A stretch of 64,000 bases of DNA from Candidatus Endomicrobiellum mastotermitis (lineage in GTDB: Bacteria > Elusimicrobiota > Endomicrobiia > Endomicrobiales > Endomicrobiaceae). The stretch lies in the NCBI GenBank assembly GCA_031272445.1, contig JAISTT010000012.1:1-64000 (forward strand). The letters run 5' to 3'. The notes under the pieces were generated by a model. That model ran no database searches. It was given only the letters and a program-made list of their open reading frames with translations, and was not told the origin of the DNA. The position numbers and the translations under genes were made by a program. How positions within the stretch are numbered: position 1 is the first letter of the stretch; every line of letters starts with the position of its first letter. Below, one piece after another: positions 1 through 8,827 of this stretch.

Positions 1-84
1 CAGTGTCGTCTTACCATGGTCTACATGCCCTATCGTTCCTATATTAACATGTGGCTTACTCCTGTCAAACCTCTCTTTTGCCAT
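1..84 (-). CDS. tuf: Elongation factor Tu, N-terminal fragment (runs off window)
   Basis: Only the first 28 codons are in the window. The minus-strand translation begins MAKERFDRSKPHVNIGTIGH and reaches the P-loop GHVDHGKT, the unmistakable start of EF-Tu, the GTPase that carries aminoacyl-tRNA to the ribosome. A strong ribosome binding site (AGGAG, then GATAGGTA, then ATG) precedes it. Three tRNA genes lie just upstream on the same strand, so tuf is probably co-transcribed with them. Whether a second tuf copy or an fusA-tuf operon exists elsewhere cannot be seen. Confidence 0.97.
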   Translation of the reverse strand, partial: MAKERFDRSKPHVNIGTIGHVDHGKTTL

Positions 85-139
85 TACCTATCTCCTCTCT
101 CTTTCCTTGTATATCCTAATTAAACATATTCTAGCCTCT

Positions 140-211
140 AGCCGAGGACGGGAATCGAACCCGCGGTCACCTCCTTACCAAGAAGGTGCTCTACCACTGA
201 GCCACCTCGGC
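140..211 (-). tRNA. tRNA-Thr (GGU)
   Basis: A full cloverleaf folds on the minus strand: acceptor GCCGAGG pairs with CCUCGGC, the anticodon arm is CCUUC-UUGGUAA-GGAGG giving anticodon GGU, and the T-loop is UUCGAAU. The discriminator is U and no CCA is encoded. It is the last tRNA before tuf. Confidence 0.96.
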
Positions 212-239
212 ACATCCTCAAAAACACATTTTCTAAAAA

Positions 240-310
240 AGCGGGAGACGGGAATCGAACCCGCGTAGTCAGCTTGGAAGGCTGAAGCACTACCATTGTG
301 CTACTCCCGC
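240..310 (-). tRNA. tRNA-Gly (UCC)
   Basis: Minus-strand cloverleaf with acceptor GCGGGAG/CUCCCGC and anticodon arm UCAGC-CUUCCAA-GCUGA, giving anticodon UCC. The discriminator is U, usual for bacterial tRNA-Gly. CCA is not encoded. It sits between tRNA-Tyr and tRNA-Thr. Confidence 0.96.
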
Positions 311-325
311 ACAAACTTTTTTATA

Positions 326-408
326 TGGGGGTGGATGGATTCGAACCACCGAAGGGCAAACCCGCCAGATTTACAGTCTGGTGCATTAAACCGCTCTGCC
401 ACACCCCC
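326..408 (-). tRNA. tRNA-Tyr (GUA)
   Basis: Minus-strand class II tRNA with a long variable arm. Acceptor GGGGGUG pairs with CACCCCC, and the anticodon arm CCAGA-CUGUAAA-UCUGG gives anticodon GUA. The discriminator is A. It is the first gene of the Tyr-Gly-Thr-tuf string. Confidence 0.96.
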
Positions 409-495
409 CCTTAAAACACATTTTAAAACGACCAACCACACTCGTATCTCGTATAAACCCCCTCATTGTTTTTGCAGACAGATAATATAATTACG

Positions 496-524
496 TTTAT
501 AATACGCCTACTTTACTTAGTAAA
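496..524 (-). promoter_or_regulatory. Candidate promoter of the tRNA-tuf operon
   Basis: On the minus strand TTTACT and TATAAA are separated by 17 bases, which fits a sigma70-type promoter. Transcription would start about 95 bases upstream of tRNA-Tyr and read through the three tRNAs into tuf. This is pattern matching in AT-rich DNA, where such hits arise by chance. The rest of 409-751 is very AT-rich and holds no gene that I can see. Confidence 0.45.
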
Positions 525-751
525 TAACTACTCTATATACTTACATTTAGATATTATATATTATTTATATCATATTTTTATACATTTATAATTTACACTG
601 AAATTGTGATATTTTTATATATTTTATATATATTCTTAAATATTTACTTCATTAATTACACTCCAGCTTTATATTAAATTAATAATCAAAATCAAAATTT
701 TAATCATCTTAATTCTTATTATGTATAATAAAAAGCACATGGGGATTCTTC

Positions 752-1495
752 GTGACACATTTTTATGTAAAACCTGAAAATATAGAAAAAGTTTCTTTTA
801 TTATTAAAGATGAACAAGCACATTATGTATATAATGTACGTCGGTTTAAACTTAATGACGAAATAATGATTTTTGACGGAATTGGAAATTCTTACAGAGC
901 AAAAATTAACTATATAAATAAAAATCTGATCATGGGAAATATCTTGCATTCTTCATATAAAATGCCAGAGTTTACTATAAAGCTTTACATTTCAATATCT
1001 AAACCCAACAGATTTGAATGGTTAATAGAAAAATGTTCTGAAATAGGAGCTTCTGAAATTTCACTCATCAACACTAAAAGAAGCACAAATATTAGTTTTT
1101 CAACAAACAAACTGAAACGATATAAAAAAATAGCTATTGCTGCCAGTTCTCAATGTAGAAGAAATGACATTATAAAAATAAATGAACCTATAGATTTTAG
1201 GAGTGCATGCAAAAACATTATAACAGAAAAAGATTTCATAAATATTTTGCCATGGGAGAATGAAAATTACAGCGAAAGTAAAACCTTTGTTGGTAGCATT
1301 TTTAAAGAAAAATTAAAATATAATGGAATAAATATCCTCATAGGGCCCGAAGGCGGATTTGAGAAGGAAGAAGTAGGATTCGCTAAATCTCTAGGTATTC
1401 AAACTGTAACACTCGGAGACAACATATTAAGAGTAGAAACTGCTGCAGTTGTTGCTATCACTTTAGCTTTAAACTATTATAAAATCCTTAAATGA
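752..1495 (+). CDS. rsmE: 16S rRNA (uracil-1498-N3)-methyltransferase RsmE
   Basis: A 247-residue SPOUT-class methyltransferase of normal family length. The family signs are GPEGGF at about residues 198-203, in the knotted AdoMet site, followed by LGDNILRVETA near residue 225. RsmE methylates U1498 (E. coli numbering) of 16S rRNA in the assembled 30S subunit. The start is GTG, about 8 bases after a GGGGA ribosome binding site. A TATAAT-like -10 element lies at 724-729 with no clear -35. Its stop overlaps the mtaB start (ATGA), so the two genes are translationally coupled. Confidence 0.93.
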   Translation: MTHFYVKPENIEKVSFIIKDEQAHYVYNVRRFKLNDEIMIFDGIGNSYRAKINYINKNLIMGNILHSSYKMPEFTIKLYISISKPNRFEWLIEKCSEIGASEISLINTKRSTNISFSTNKLKRYKKIAIAASSQCRRNDIIKINEPIDFRSACKNIITEKDFINILPWENENYSESKTFVGSIFKEKLKYNGINILIGPEGGFEKEEVGFAKSLGIQTVTLGDNILRVETAAVVAITLALNYYKILK

Positions 1496-2772
1496 AAAAA
1501 TATCACATATACACTTTTGGTTGTAAAGTAAATCAATATGAATCACAACTTATTTCTGAAAAATTTAAAAACGACAATCTCGAATATACAAAAAATCCTG
1601 AAGAAGCCAATATCATTATTCTCAATTCTTGTACTGTAACTGCAAAAACGGATAAAGAGTGTGAATACTTTTTAAGAAAGACAACAAAATTACCTCAAAA
1701 ACCTAAAATCATACTCACTGGATGTATTGTAAGAAACAAAAATAGTTACATCAAAAAATTTTTATCTGACCATCGCAACATAGAAATAATAACAGATAAA
1801 ACAAAACTTTTTGCCAATTCTCAAAAACAAACAATTTCAAATTTCGATAAACATTCAAGAGCATTTCTAAAAATCCAAGATGGCTGCAATAGTTTTTGCA
1901 CCTATTGTATAATTCCATATGTAAGAAACATTTTATGGAGTAAGCCTGAAAAAGAAGTCATATCAGAAATTGAAAATCTTGTAAAACACGGCTATTCTGA
2001 AATAGTTATGACTGGAATAAACATAGGAAAATATAGAAGTGAATTTTCAAAAATAGGACTGTCAGGTCTTGTTGAAAAAATAATAAAAATCCCATTAAAT
2101 TTTAGAATACGAATTTCATCTATTGAACTAAACGATATTGATAATAAATTAATTGGACTAATTAGAGAAAACCCGAAAAAGATATGCCATCATTTACATA
2201 TTCCATTGCAATCTGGTAGCGATGAGATATTAAGACAAATGAACAGAAAATATTCATCAAAAAAATTCGAAAAAAAAATAAATAAAATAATGCAAGCTTT
2301 ACCAGATCTCGCACTTACTACAGATCTTATCACGGGATTCCCTAACGAAACCAAAAAACATCATAAAGCAACATGTGACATTGTGAAAAAGATTCTATTT
2401 GCTAAACTACACATATTTAAATATTCTGATAGAGAAGGCACAAAAGCTTCAACATTCCGAAATAAAATCCACATAAATGAAATTAGAAACAGAGCAAAAG
2501 AATTATTTGAAATAGACTCTGAAAAAAGAAAAACATTTTTAAAAAAACACATAGGTACAAAAAGAAATGCCGTAAAGATTGGGGAACATAAAATCCTTAC
2601 TGATAATTATATCAAAGTCAAAATCCAACAACCTAAAAATAATGATTTAGTAATTCACTCTATATCCAAACTCTCAGATACAACTATACACACTACACAT
2701 GATCAACATTCACTATCATCCCTAAAAAATGACATCTTTGAAATAGAGATAACAGAAACCGCAGAAATTTAA
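1492..2772 (+). CDS. mtaB: tRNA t6A37 C2-methylthiotransferase MtaB
   Basis: A 426-residue radical SAM methylthiotransferase. It opens with the MtaB-type TFGCKVNQYES. Cys11, Cys47 and Cys78 are the ligands expected for the auxiliary 4Fe-4S cluster in the N-terminal UPF0004 domain. The radical SAM motif CNSFCTYC supplies Cys132, Cys136 and Cys139. The GCKVNQYES signature separates it from MiaB and RimO. MtaB converts t6A to ms2t6A at position 37 of ANN-decoding tRNAs. It overlaps rsmE by 4 bases, so an rRNA-modifying and a tRNA-modifying gene form one unit. The last 60 residues are TRAM-like but diverged. Confidence 0.92.
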   Translation: MKKYHIYTFGCKVNQYESQLISEKFKNDNLEYTKNPEEANIIILNSCTVTAKTDKECEYFLRKTTKLPQKPKIILTGCIVRNKNSYIKKFLSDHRNIEIITDKTKLFANSQKQTISNFDKHSRAFLKIQDGCNSFCTYCIIPYVRNILWSKPEKEVISEIENLVKHGYSEIVMTGINIGKYRSEFSKIGLSGLVEKIIKIPLNFRIRISSIELNDIDNKLIGLIRENPKKICHHLHIPLQSGSDEILRQMNRKYSSKKFEKKINKIMQALPDLALTTDLITGFPNETKKHHKATCDIVKKILFAKLHIFKYSDREGTKASTFRNKIHINEIRNRAKELFEIDSEKRKTFLKKHIGTKRNAVKIGEHKILTDNYIKVKIQQPKNNDLVIHSISKLSDTTIHTTHDQHSLSSLKNDIFEIEITETAEI

Positions 2773-2828
2773 TAGAATCCTTTTTTAACTTAAAATTTAA
2801 TTATAATTACAAATCATTTATTGTTTTT

Positions 2829-3974
2829 TTATTTTAAAAATTGCTCTACGCTATATGCAATATATTTTGCAGCTTTTGGTAAAGCATCTTCGTCAATATT
2901 GAAATTATTATGATGCCACGGATATGACGTGTTTTTATTCTTAAAAGTACCTATATGCATAAAGTTGCCTGGTACTAAATTTAAATACTCTGAAAAATCT
3001 TCACCACCCATAGAAGACTTTTCTAACATTTCAACATTGCCTTCTCCGTAAAATTCTTGCGCAGTTTTAATACATTTCTCTACAACCTCAGAAGTGTTAA
3101 TGACTGGTTTACCTATCTCATCATAACTAGCAACGCACTTGACTTTACAAGCCCATTCTACAGCTTTGAGCTTTCTAAAAATACTTGTCCTTATGAAGTT
3201 TCTTATTTTATTATTCAAACTTCTCACTGTACCATCTATAATCACTTTATTACATAGTATATTAAATGCACTTCCACCTTCAATCTTTCCTAAAGTTATA
3301 ACTGCACATTCCAAAGGATCAAGTTCTCTTGAAATAATACATTGGACCATATTAATAAACATAGATGCTGCAACTACAGCATCCTTACCCTTATGAGGGT
3401 AAGCACCATGTGTTATTTTTCCAATAATTTCTATTTTCAATTTGTCAACAGCGGCCATCATTGATCCAAATTTAAATCCAATTTTTCCTGTTTCAATCCA
3501 AGGACTTACATGCACTCCCAAGATAAAATCTACATTAGGATTTCTTAAAGCATTCCCTTTAATCATAGTTTTCGCACCAGTTGAAATTTCTTCGCTAGGC
3601 TGGAAAATAAATCTAACGTTACCGTTTAATTCATTCTTTCTTTGACTTAAAAATTTTGCTGCACCCAATATTATAGCTATATGGCCATCATGCCCACAAG
3701 CATGCATAACGCCATCCCTCATAGATTTATATTCAACATCATTGGCCTCATAAACAGGTAAAGCATCCATATCTGCTCGCAAGGCTATTGTTTTTCTGGG
3801 ACCCTTTCTTTTTAATGTACCTATAACTCCAGTTTTTCCTATACGTTCATGTGGTATTTTTAATCCCTCAAGTTCAGATTCAATAAAATTTGCAGTATCG
3901 TATTCACTTCCACTAATCTCAGGATTTTTATGTATATGTCTTCTTATATCTATGATTTCAGATTCTAAGCTCAC
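2829..3974 (-). CDS. M20 family amidohydrolase (N-acyl-amino-acid / hippurate hydrolase type)
   Basis: A 381-residue M20D peptidase-like amidohydrolase. The metal site is visible: HACGHDGH (Cys93, His95), the Glu pair Glu128-Glu129 in PSEE, and His155 in GVHVSP; the late ligand His lies in PWHHNNFN near the C terminus. The family splits N-acyl amino acids such as acetyl-, hippuryl- or indole-3-acetyl conjugates; an N-acetyl-diaminopimelate deacetylase role is also possible. The exact substrate cannot be told. The start is GTG, 6 bases after the nnrD stop. It lies last in an acpS-nnrD-M20 string. Confidence 0.85.
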   Translation of the reverse strand: MSLESEIIDIRRHIHKNPEISGSEYDTANFIESELEGLKIPHERIGKTGVIGTLKRKGPRKTIALRADMDALPVYEANDVEYKSMRDGVMHACGHDGHIAIILGAAKFLSQRKNELNGNVRFIFQPSEEISTGAKTMIKGNALRNPNVDFILGVHVSPWIETGKIGFKFGSMMAAVDKLKIEIIGKITHGAYPHKGKDAVVAASMFINMVQCIISRELDPLECAVITLGKIEGGSAFNILCNKVIIDGTVRSLNNKIRNFIRTSIFRKLKAVEWACKVKCVASYDEIGKPVINTSEVVEKCIKTAQEFYGEGNVEMLEKSSMGGEDFSEYLNLVPGNFMHIGTFKNKNTSYPWHHNNFNIDEDALPKAAKYIAYSVEQFLK

Positions 3975-3980
3975 CTTATT

Positions 3981-4829
3981 TTACACTCCTAAATGTTTTA
4001 TGGTATAACAAATATTCTCGGCAATATCACTTGCAATAACACCTGTAGTACCTTTATATTTTTCTACAAATTCACCAGCAAGTCCATGGACAAAAACTGC
4101 AAATTTTACAGCTTCAAATATATCATTTGTAACATTCACAAAAGAAGATATTATTCCACTTAAAACATCACCACTACCAGCAGTAGCCATTGCAGGAGTA
4201 CCGGTATTATTTATGTATGTTTTTTCGCCGGAAGACACAATAGTATTATTACCCTTAAGAACACATATAAGAGAATTTTTTTTAGCAAAATCTGCAACTA
4301 TTTTCTCCCTATTAACTTTTATTTTAGCAACATCTAAATTTAAAAGTTTAGCAAATTCGCCAAAATGAGGTGTTATTATAAGCTTAGCCTTTGTACTTTT
4401 AAATTTATCTGAAACATCATTAAAACAAGCAATACCAGAAGCATCTAAAATAACCGGAATATTAACAGAGCGAATAACTCCTTTAATAAAACCACAGAGC
4501 GCATTAAAATCTGACTTCAAGCCAGGCCCTATAACAATGGACGAAACCTTTCTACAACTAATAAAATCAAAAATTTCTGCTACCGTCTCATACACAAAAA
4601 ACATTATTTCGGGTTTCGAAATAGAGCAAGCTTGATTCAAAAAATCGTTTTTGACAGCATAAGTTACTAGTCCAGCCCCAGAACGCAATGCCCCTAAGCA
4701 ACATAAGGCACCAGCACCTGGCATAACTTTGGATCCTGCAATTACTAAAACATGACCATAGTTATATTTGTAACTATTAGTATCCCTTTTCAATTTTAAA
4801 ACAAAGTTTCTAATTTCCTTTTTTTTCAT
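3981..4829 (-). CDS. nnrD: ADP-dependent NAD(P)H-hydrate dehydratase NnrD
   Basis: A 282-residue ribokinase-fold enzyme that repairs damaged NAD(P)H hydrate using ADP. Family signs are GHVLVIAGSKVMPGAG at the N terminus, an ITPHFGEFAKLL segment, and the catalytic C-terminal TPAMATAGSGDVLSGI. It is the dehydratase domain alone: the epimerase (NnrE, YjeF N-terminal) domain that is often fused in front is absent, and no separate nnrE is in the window. Its start lies 8 bases after acpS, a neighbour pairing common in bacteria. Confidence 0.92.
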   Translation of the reverse strand: MKKKEIRNFVLKLKRDTNSYKYNYGHVLVIAGSKVMPGAGALCCLGALRSGAGLVTYAVKNDFLNQACSISKPEIMFFVYETVAEIFDFISCRKVSSIVIGPGLKSDFNALCGFIKGVIRSVNIPVILDASGIACFNDVSDKFKSTKAKLIITPHFGEFAKLLNLDVAKIKVNREKIVADFAKKNSLICVLKGNNTIVSSGEKTYINNTGTPAMATAGSGDVLSGIISSFVNVTNDIFEAVKFAVFVHGLAGEFVEKYKGTTGVIASDIAENICYTIKHLGV

Positions 4830-4837
4830 AAAACATT

Positions 4838-5185
4838 TTAAAAAACAATCGCAAATGCAATAACATATTTACTAGTATGAGACAGCGAAATGTCTATTTT
4901 TTTACATCTTCTATTCTTAATATAAACATAAGGCTTACCAACTTTATTATTTTTAATTGAAATATCAGTAATCATAAACTTACCATTTTTATACTTGGAG
5001 CTTAATGCTTTCCAAGCAGCTTCTTTAGCTGCAAAACGAGCAGCTAAATGTTGCAGAGAATTTCTTCTAGCAATTGAATACGCTATTTCTTCACTTGAAA
5101 AAACTCTTTCTAAACATTTTTTATTTTTCACGTATTTCGCAAATCTTTCAATTTCCTCAATATCAACACCTATATTAATTTTCAT
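4838..5185 (-). CDS. acpS: Holo-[acyl-carrier-protein] synthase AcpS
   Basis: A 115-residue phosphopantetheinyl transferase of typical AcpS length. It moves 4'-phosphopantetheine from CoA to acyl carrier protein. The magnesium ligands are visible: Asp8 in GVDIEEI and Glu55 in RFAAKEAAWKAL. It leads the acpS-nnrD-M20 run. The start ATG is preceded by AGGA, though unusually close to it. Confidence 0.94.
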   Translation of the reverse strand: MKINIGVDIEEIERFAKYVKNKKCLERVFSSEEIAYSIARRNSLQHLAARFAAKEAAWKALSSKYKNGKFMITDISIKNNKVGKPYVYIKNRRCKKIDISLSHTSKYVIAFAIVF

Positions 5186-5238
5186 TTCCTACATTTCTCT
5201 AAAATTCTCTAAAAAGAAGATGAATCGCAATAAAATTA

Positions 5239-7071
5239 TTACTCAACTGTAACAGACTTAGCAAGATTCCTTGGTTGATCCACATCACGACCGAGAAAAA
5301 CTGCAATATAATAAGCTAAAAGTTGTAATGGAATTACTGTTACAAGCGGAGATATAAATTCATTGACTTTTGGAACATAAATTATGTAGTCACTTTTAGC
5401 CACAATTTCTTCATCATATTCACTCGCCAGAGCTATAATAGTTCCTCCTCTAGACTTAGCTTCTTCTATATTTGAAATTATCTTCTCATAAACTCCACTT
5501 TTAACAACTATTGCAACTATAGGCATAGACTCATCAATTAAGGCTATTGGGCCATGTTTCATTTCACCAGCAGCATAACCTTCAGCATGAATATATGAAA
5601 TTTCTTTAAGTTTTAATGCACCTTCTAGCGCAATAGGATAATTTACATGTCTACCCAAGTATAAAAAATTTCTCTTACTTATGAATACTTCTGCAATATC
5701 TTGAAGCAATTTGATATTTTTCAAAAACCCGCTGATTTTTAACGGTATCTCCCATAATTCATTTAAATATTCTTTTAATTTTTCCTTTCCAAGTTTTCCT
5801 CTTTTGTTAGCCAAATCAAAGGCAAGCATGTAAAGGACAGTGAGTTGACTTGTGAAAGCTTTAGTTGATGCCACACCTATTTCAGGACCACAATAAGTAT
5901 AAATCACATTTTCAGCCTCACGACTAATACTCGAACCCACAACATTACATATGGCAAGCGTCCAACAATCTTTACTTTTTGCAAGCTTTAAAGCTGCCAA
6001 AGTATCCGCGGTTTCGCCGGATTGCGAGATAACTATAACTAAATTTTTTTTGCTCAGAACAGAATTTCTATACCTAAACTCCGAAGCAATATCAACTTCA
6101 GTAGGTATTTCTGCAAAATTCTCAAATAAAAATTTAGATACTAATCCTGCATGATATGATGTTCCACAAGCCACAACATAGATATTTGAGATATTTTTAA
6201 TATCTTCATCTTTAAGTCCAAACTCCTTAATATAAACCCTACCTTCGTTTGGATAAATTCTGCCTCTGAAAGTTTCCTCTATTGTGCGAGGTTGCTCAAG
6301 TATTTCCTTTAACATAAAATGTTTATAGCCGTTTTTCTCAGATTGAGCATCATTCCATAGTATGCTTTTTATTTCTCTATTTTTTATTATATTACTTCTA
6401 ATATCTCTTATAATTACTTTATCTGCCATAATTTCAGCAATATCTCCATCCTCAAGGAAAACTACATTGCGAGTGTAATGAAGTAAAGCTGTAACATCAG
6501 ACGCTATAAAATTTTCTCCTTGACCAATACCTATAACCAAAGGAGCATCACGCCTTGCACACACTATCTTATCAGGCTCGTATTTACACATTATCCCAAG
6601 CGCATAAGAACCTTTAATTTCACTCAAAGTTTCTTGAACGGCACGAAATAAACTATTACTATAATTCTTCTTTATAAGATGTACTATTACTTCAGTGTCT
6701 GTCTCAGATTCAAACTCCTGATTACATTCTAAAAGTTCAGTTCGCAATTTAGCATAATTTTCTACTATACCATTATGAACAATAACTATACTTTTTGTAG
6801 AATCCATATGTGGATGAGCATTTTTTTCAGATGGTTTACCATGTGTTGCCCAACGAGTATGACCTAGTCCTATATTCGAAGTTATAGGATCTTTCAAAAT
6901 ATCTGATCTGAGATTATAAATCCTACCAACTTTTTTTCTTACTTGTAATTCTTTATCAACAATAACAGCAATACCAGAAGAATCATACCCTCTATATTCA
7001 AGCTTTCTTAAACCATCGAATATTACATCTACACTATTTCTCTTCCCTATATACCCAACAATACCACACAT
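5239..7071 (-). CDS. glmS: Glutamine-fructose-6-phosphate aminotransferase (isomerizing) GlmS
   Basis: The enzyme makes glucosamine-6-phosphate from fructose-6-phosphate and glutamine, the first step to UDP-GlcNAc for peptidoglycan and lipid A. The reading frame is open to 7140, but the start is set at 7071 so that Cys follows Met: MCGIVGYIGKR, where the Cys becomes the N-terminal nucleophile. AGGAA lies 9 bases upstream. The resulting 610 residues match the family length. The order is a glutamine amidotransferase domain (about 1-220), two SIS sugar isomerase domains, and the C-terminal NLAKSVTVE typical of GlmS. It follows the cdaR remnant; no glmS ribozyme is recognisable upstream. Confidence 0.96.
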   Translation of the reverse strand: MCGIVGYIGKRNSVDVIFDGLRKLEYRGYDSSGIAVIVDKELQVRKKVGRIYNLRSDILKDPITSNIGLGHTRWATHGKPSEKNAHPHMDSTKSIVIVHNGIVENYAKLRTELLECNQEFESETDTEVIVHLIKKNYSNSLFRAVQETLSEIKGSYALGIMCKYEPDKIVCARRDAPLVIGIGQGENFIASDVTALLHYTRNVVFLEDGDIAEIMADKVIIRDIRSNIIKNREIKSILWNDAQSEKNGYKHFMLKEILEQPRTIEETFRGRIYPNEGRVYIKEFGLKDEDIKNISNIYVVACGTSYHAGLVSKFLFENFAEIPTEVDIASEFRYRNSVLSKKNLVIVISQSGETADTLAALKLAKSKDCWTLAICNVVGSSISREAENVIYTYCGPEIGVASTKAFTSQLTVLYMLAFDLANKRGKLGKEKLKEYLNELWEIPLKISGFLKNIKLLQDIAEVFISKRNFLYLGRHVNYPIALEGALKLKEISYIHAEGYAAGEMKHGPIALIDESMPIVAIVVKSGVYEKIISNIEEAKSRGGTIIALASEYDEEIVAKSDYIIYVPKVNEFISPLVTVIPLQLLAYYIAVFLGRDVDQPRNLAKSVTVE

Positions 7072-7149
7072 ATTTTCAATTCCTATTAATAAGTAATTAT
7101 AAGCTCTTTCATATTCTTTACAGTCATATAGATTTTGCAATAATGAAAA

Positions 7150-8004
7150 ACCTATATTAAATCTGTTTATACCAGAAACTCTGTACTATAGAACTTTTTA
7201 CATTATAATATTCCATCCATGCCCAAAATTTACTAATAGTCCCTTTTTTACTGCAACTCGTTATGTTTTAATTTTTTTTCATTTTTTTCTTTAAACTCAA
7301 CACTATATTTATTCCTTTTCTCTAAAAAATTTTACGCATCTCTCTGTACGTAGCTCTACTGCATTAGTTCTTATATCACTACATGCCAAAACTTGCTTTA
7401 TAATCTGCACTTGCATCAATAAATATACTTATAAAAGTCCACTTTCTTAAGCCTACTAACAACGTTTAAAATCACATTTTCATTTTTATAGTTTTTAGGA
7501 CACCACAAGACCACCTTATGTGGTAAGTTCTTGCCTTTCTCAGATACTAAACACACAAAATCCTTTTACATCTAAAGCTATATTAACCATTTTTTTCTTC
7601 ACTCGCAGCCATTTCAAAATTCAATTTTTGTTAATAGAATTTTTCAAATCATAAACACTTCTATCTCTGACATACCGTTGCTTCTATTTTCTTTCAAATA
7701 TAGGTTATATTATTTGCTTCTTCTCACAAACTTGCTGCTGCCTCAATAAGTGAAGGAAACTTTTCTCGTCTCACTTGGCCTTATCGTAGTTACACAATTC
7801 TATATTCACTCCAAGTTTTATCATTTTATTAAATACCCCTCTTCCTTCTTTTAATATCAACCTTATTGTCTTAATTAAAAGAGTTAAACTAAACCCTCTT
7901 GTAAATTATTTTATGTTACTTACTAACCAAACCAAAAAAGCAATTCCTAAGGCAAGTAATTTAAGGAACCATTCTTTCCTTATTTTGGCATAAATTTTTT
8001 TCAT
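7150..8004 (-). pseudogene. Decayed YbbR/CdaR-like gene (c-di-AMP synthase regulator remnant)
   Basis: An ATG at 8004, 3 bases after the cdaA stop, opens a 32-codon frame ending at 7906. It contains KEWFLKLLALGIAFLVWLVSN, the single N-terminal membrane anchor typical of YbbR/CdaR proteins. After that stop, YbbR-repeat-like pieces continue in shifting frames: an IRLILKEGRGVFNKM / GVNIEL segment around 7780-7870, and a KVVLWCPKN...VVSRLKKVDF segment around 7440-7520. Both recall the beta-strand repeats of YbbR. Many stops and frame changes break it. The position directly after cdaA is where cdaR is found in many bacteria. The call is by eye and by context; the 3' limit is vague. Confidence 0.6.
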
Positions 8005-8007
8005 TTT

Positions 8008-8811
8008 CTATTTTAAAAACTCACCATTACTGCTAATTATTTCTTTAAGTTCCAAAAGTGATATATTTACCTTTAACTCCCCCTTATAAGCTACAGATAT
8101 TTGACCTGTTTCTTCAGAAACAACGATTGTAACTGCATCTGTTAATTCACTTAAGCCAAGTGCTGCTCTATGTCTTGTCCCAAATATTTTTATATTAGTG
8201 TGACTTAAAGGAAGTAAACATCCAGCAGCTGAAATTTTATCATTAAATATTATAACGGCTCCATCATGTAAAGGAGCAGACTTATTCTTAAAAATTGAAA
8301 GTAATAACTCTTTTGAAATATCTGCATTCAAAGATATTCCAGTTTCTGTAAAGTTTTTTAAACCAACTTCATTCTCTATGGATATAAGTCCACCTGTCAT
8401 AGATATACTCAATTCTTTTACAGTCTCTACAATTTCATTTACATAAGAATCTTTAATTTTTAGCCTAAATCCATAAACTTGTCCACCAATTTGAGCTAAT
8501 ACATTTCGGATTTCAACTTGAAATACAACAGAAAAGATAATAACTGCAGCAAGCCAGAAGTTTTCTAAAATCCATAATACTGCCTTTAAACGCAAAAACT
8601 TTGCAATTATCGTAAACACCAAAATTATAAATATGCCAAAGATTATTTGTATCGCTCTAGTTTTCTTAATAACAAGAATAACTCTGTAAAATATTATTGC
8701 AAGTACAATAACATCAAGAAAACTAGCTATATACTCATTGTAAACATTTAATAGAAACTTAAAATATGACATAACTAATGTCCGTCCACACATTACTTTA
8801 TACTTACACAT
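8008..8811 (-). CDS. cdaA: Diadenylate cyclase CdaA
   Basis: A 267-residue membrane-bound diadenylate cyclase that makes c-di-AMP from two ATP. Three hydrophobic N-terminal helices (about residues 28-100) precede a DisA_N/DAC domain. The two catalytic motifs are intact: DGA (Asp183-Ala185) in APLHDGAVI and RHR (Arg213-Arg215) in GTRHRAALG. An internal ATG at 8772 (MSYFKFL) is an alternative start closer to the usual family N terminus. It follows folP by 16 bases and precedes the broken cdaR. Confidence 0.94.
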   Translation of the reverse strand: MCKYKVMCGRTLVMSYFKFLLNVYNEYIASFLDVIVLAIIFYRVILVIKKTRAIQIIFGIFIILVFTIIAKFLRLKAVLWILENFWLAAVIIFSVVFQVEIRNVLAQIGGQVYGFRLKIKDSYVNEIVETVKELSISMTGGLISIENEVGLKNFTETGISLNADISKELLLSIFKNKSAPLHDGAVIIFNDKISAAGCLLPLSHTNIKIFGTRHRAALGLSELTDAVTIVVSEETGQISVAYKGELKVNISLLELKEIISSNGEFLK

Positions 8812-8827
8812 TTAAATAAAGTTTCCA

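Noticed and set aside
296..490. Open frame of 64 codons on the plus strand
   Set aside because: It is the antisense of tRNA-Tyr and part of tRNA-Gly; such frames are a well-known false call.
7072..7140. Extended glmS start at 7140
   Set aside because: GlmS needs Cys right after the initiator Met; the ATG at 7071 provides this and has a ribosome binding site.
7072..7300. glmS ribozyme/riboswitch upstream of glmS
   Set aside because: The region is AT-rich relic coding sequence; I see no conserved ribozyme core or pseudoknot pieces.
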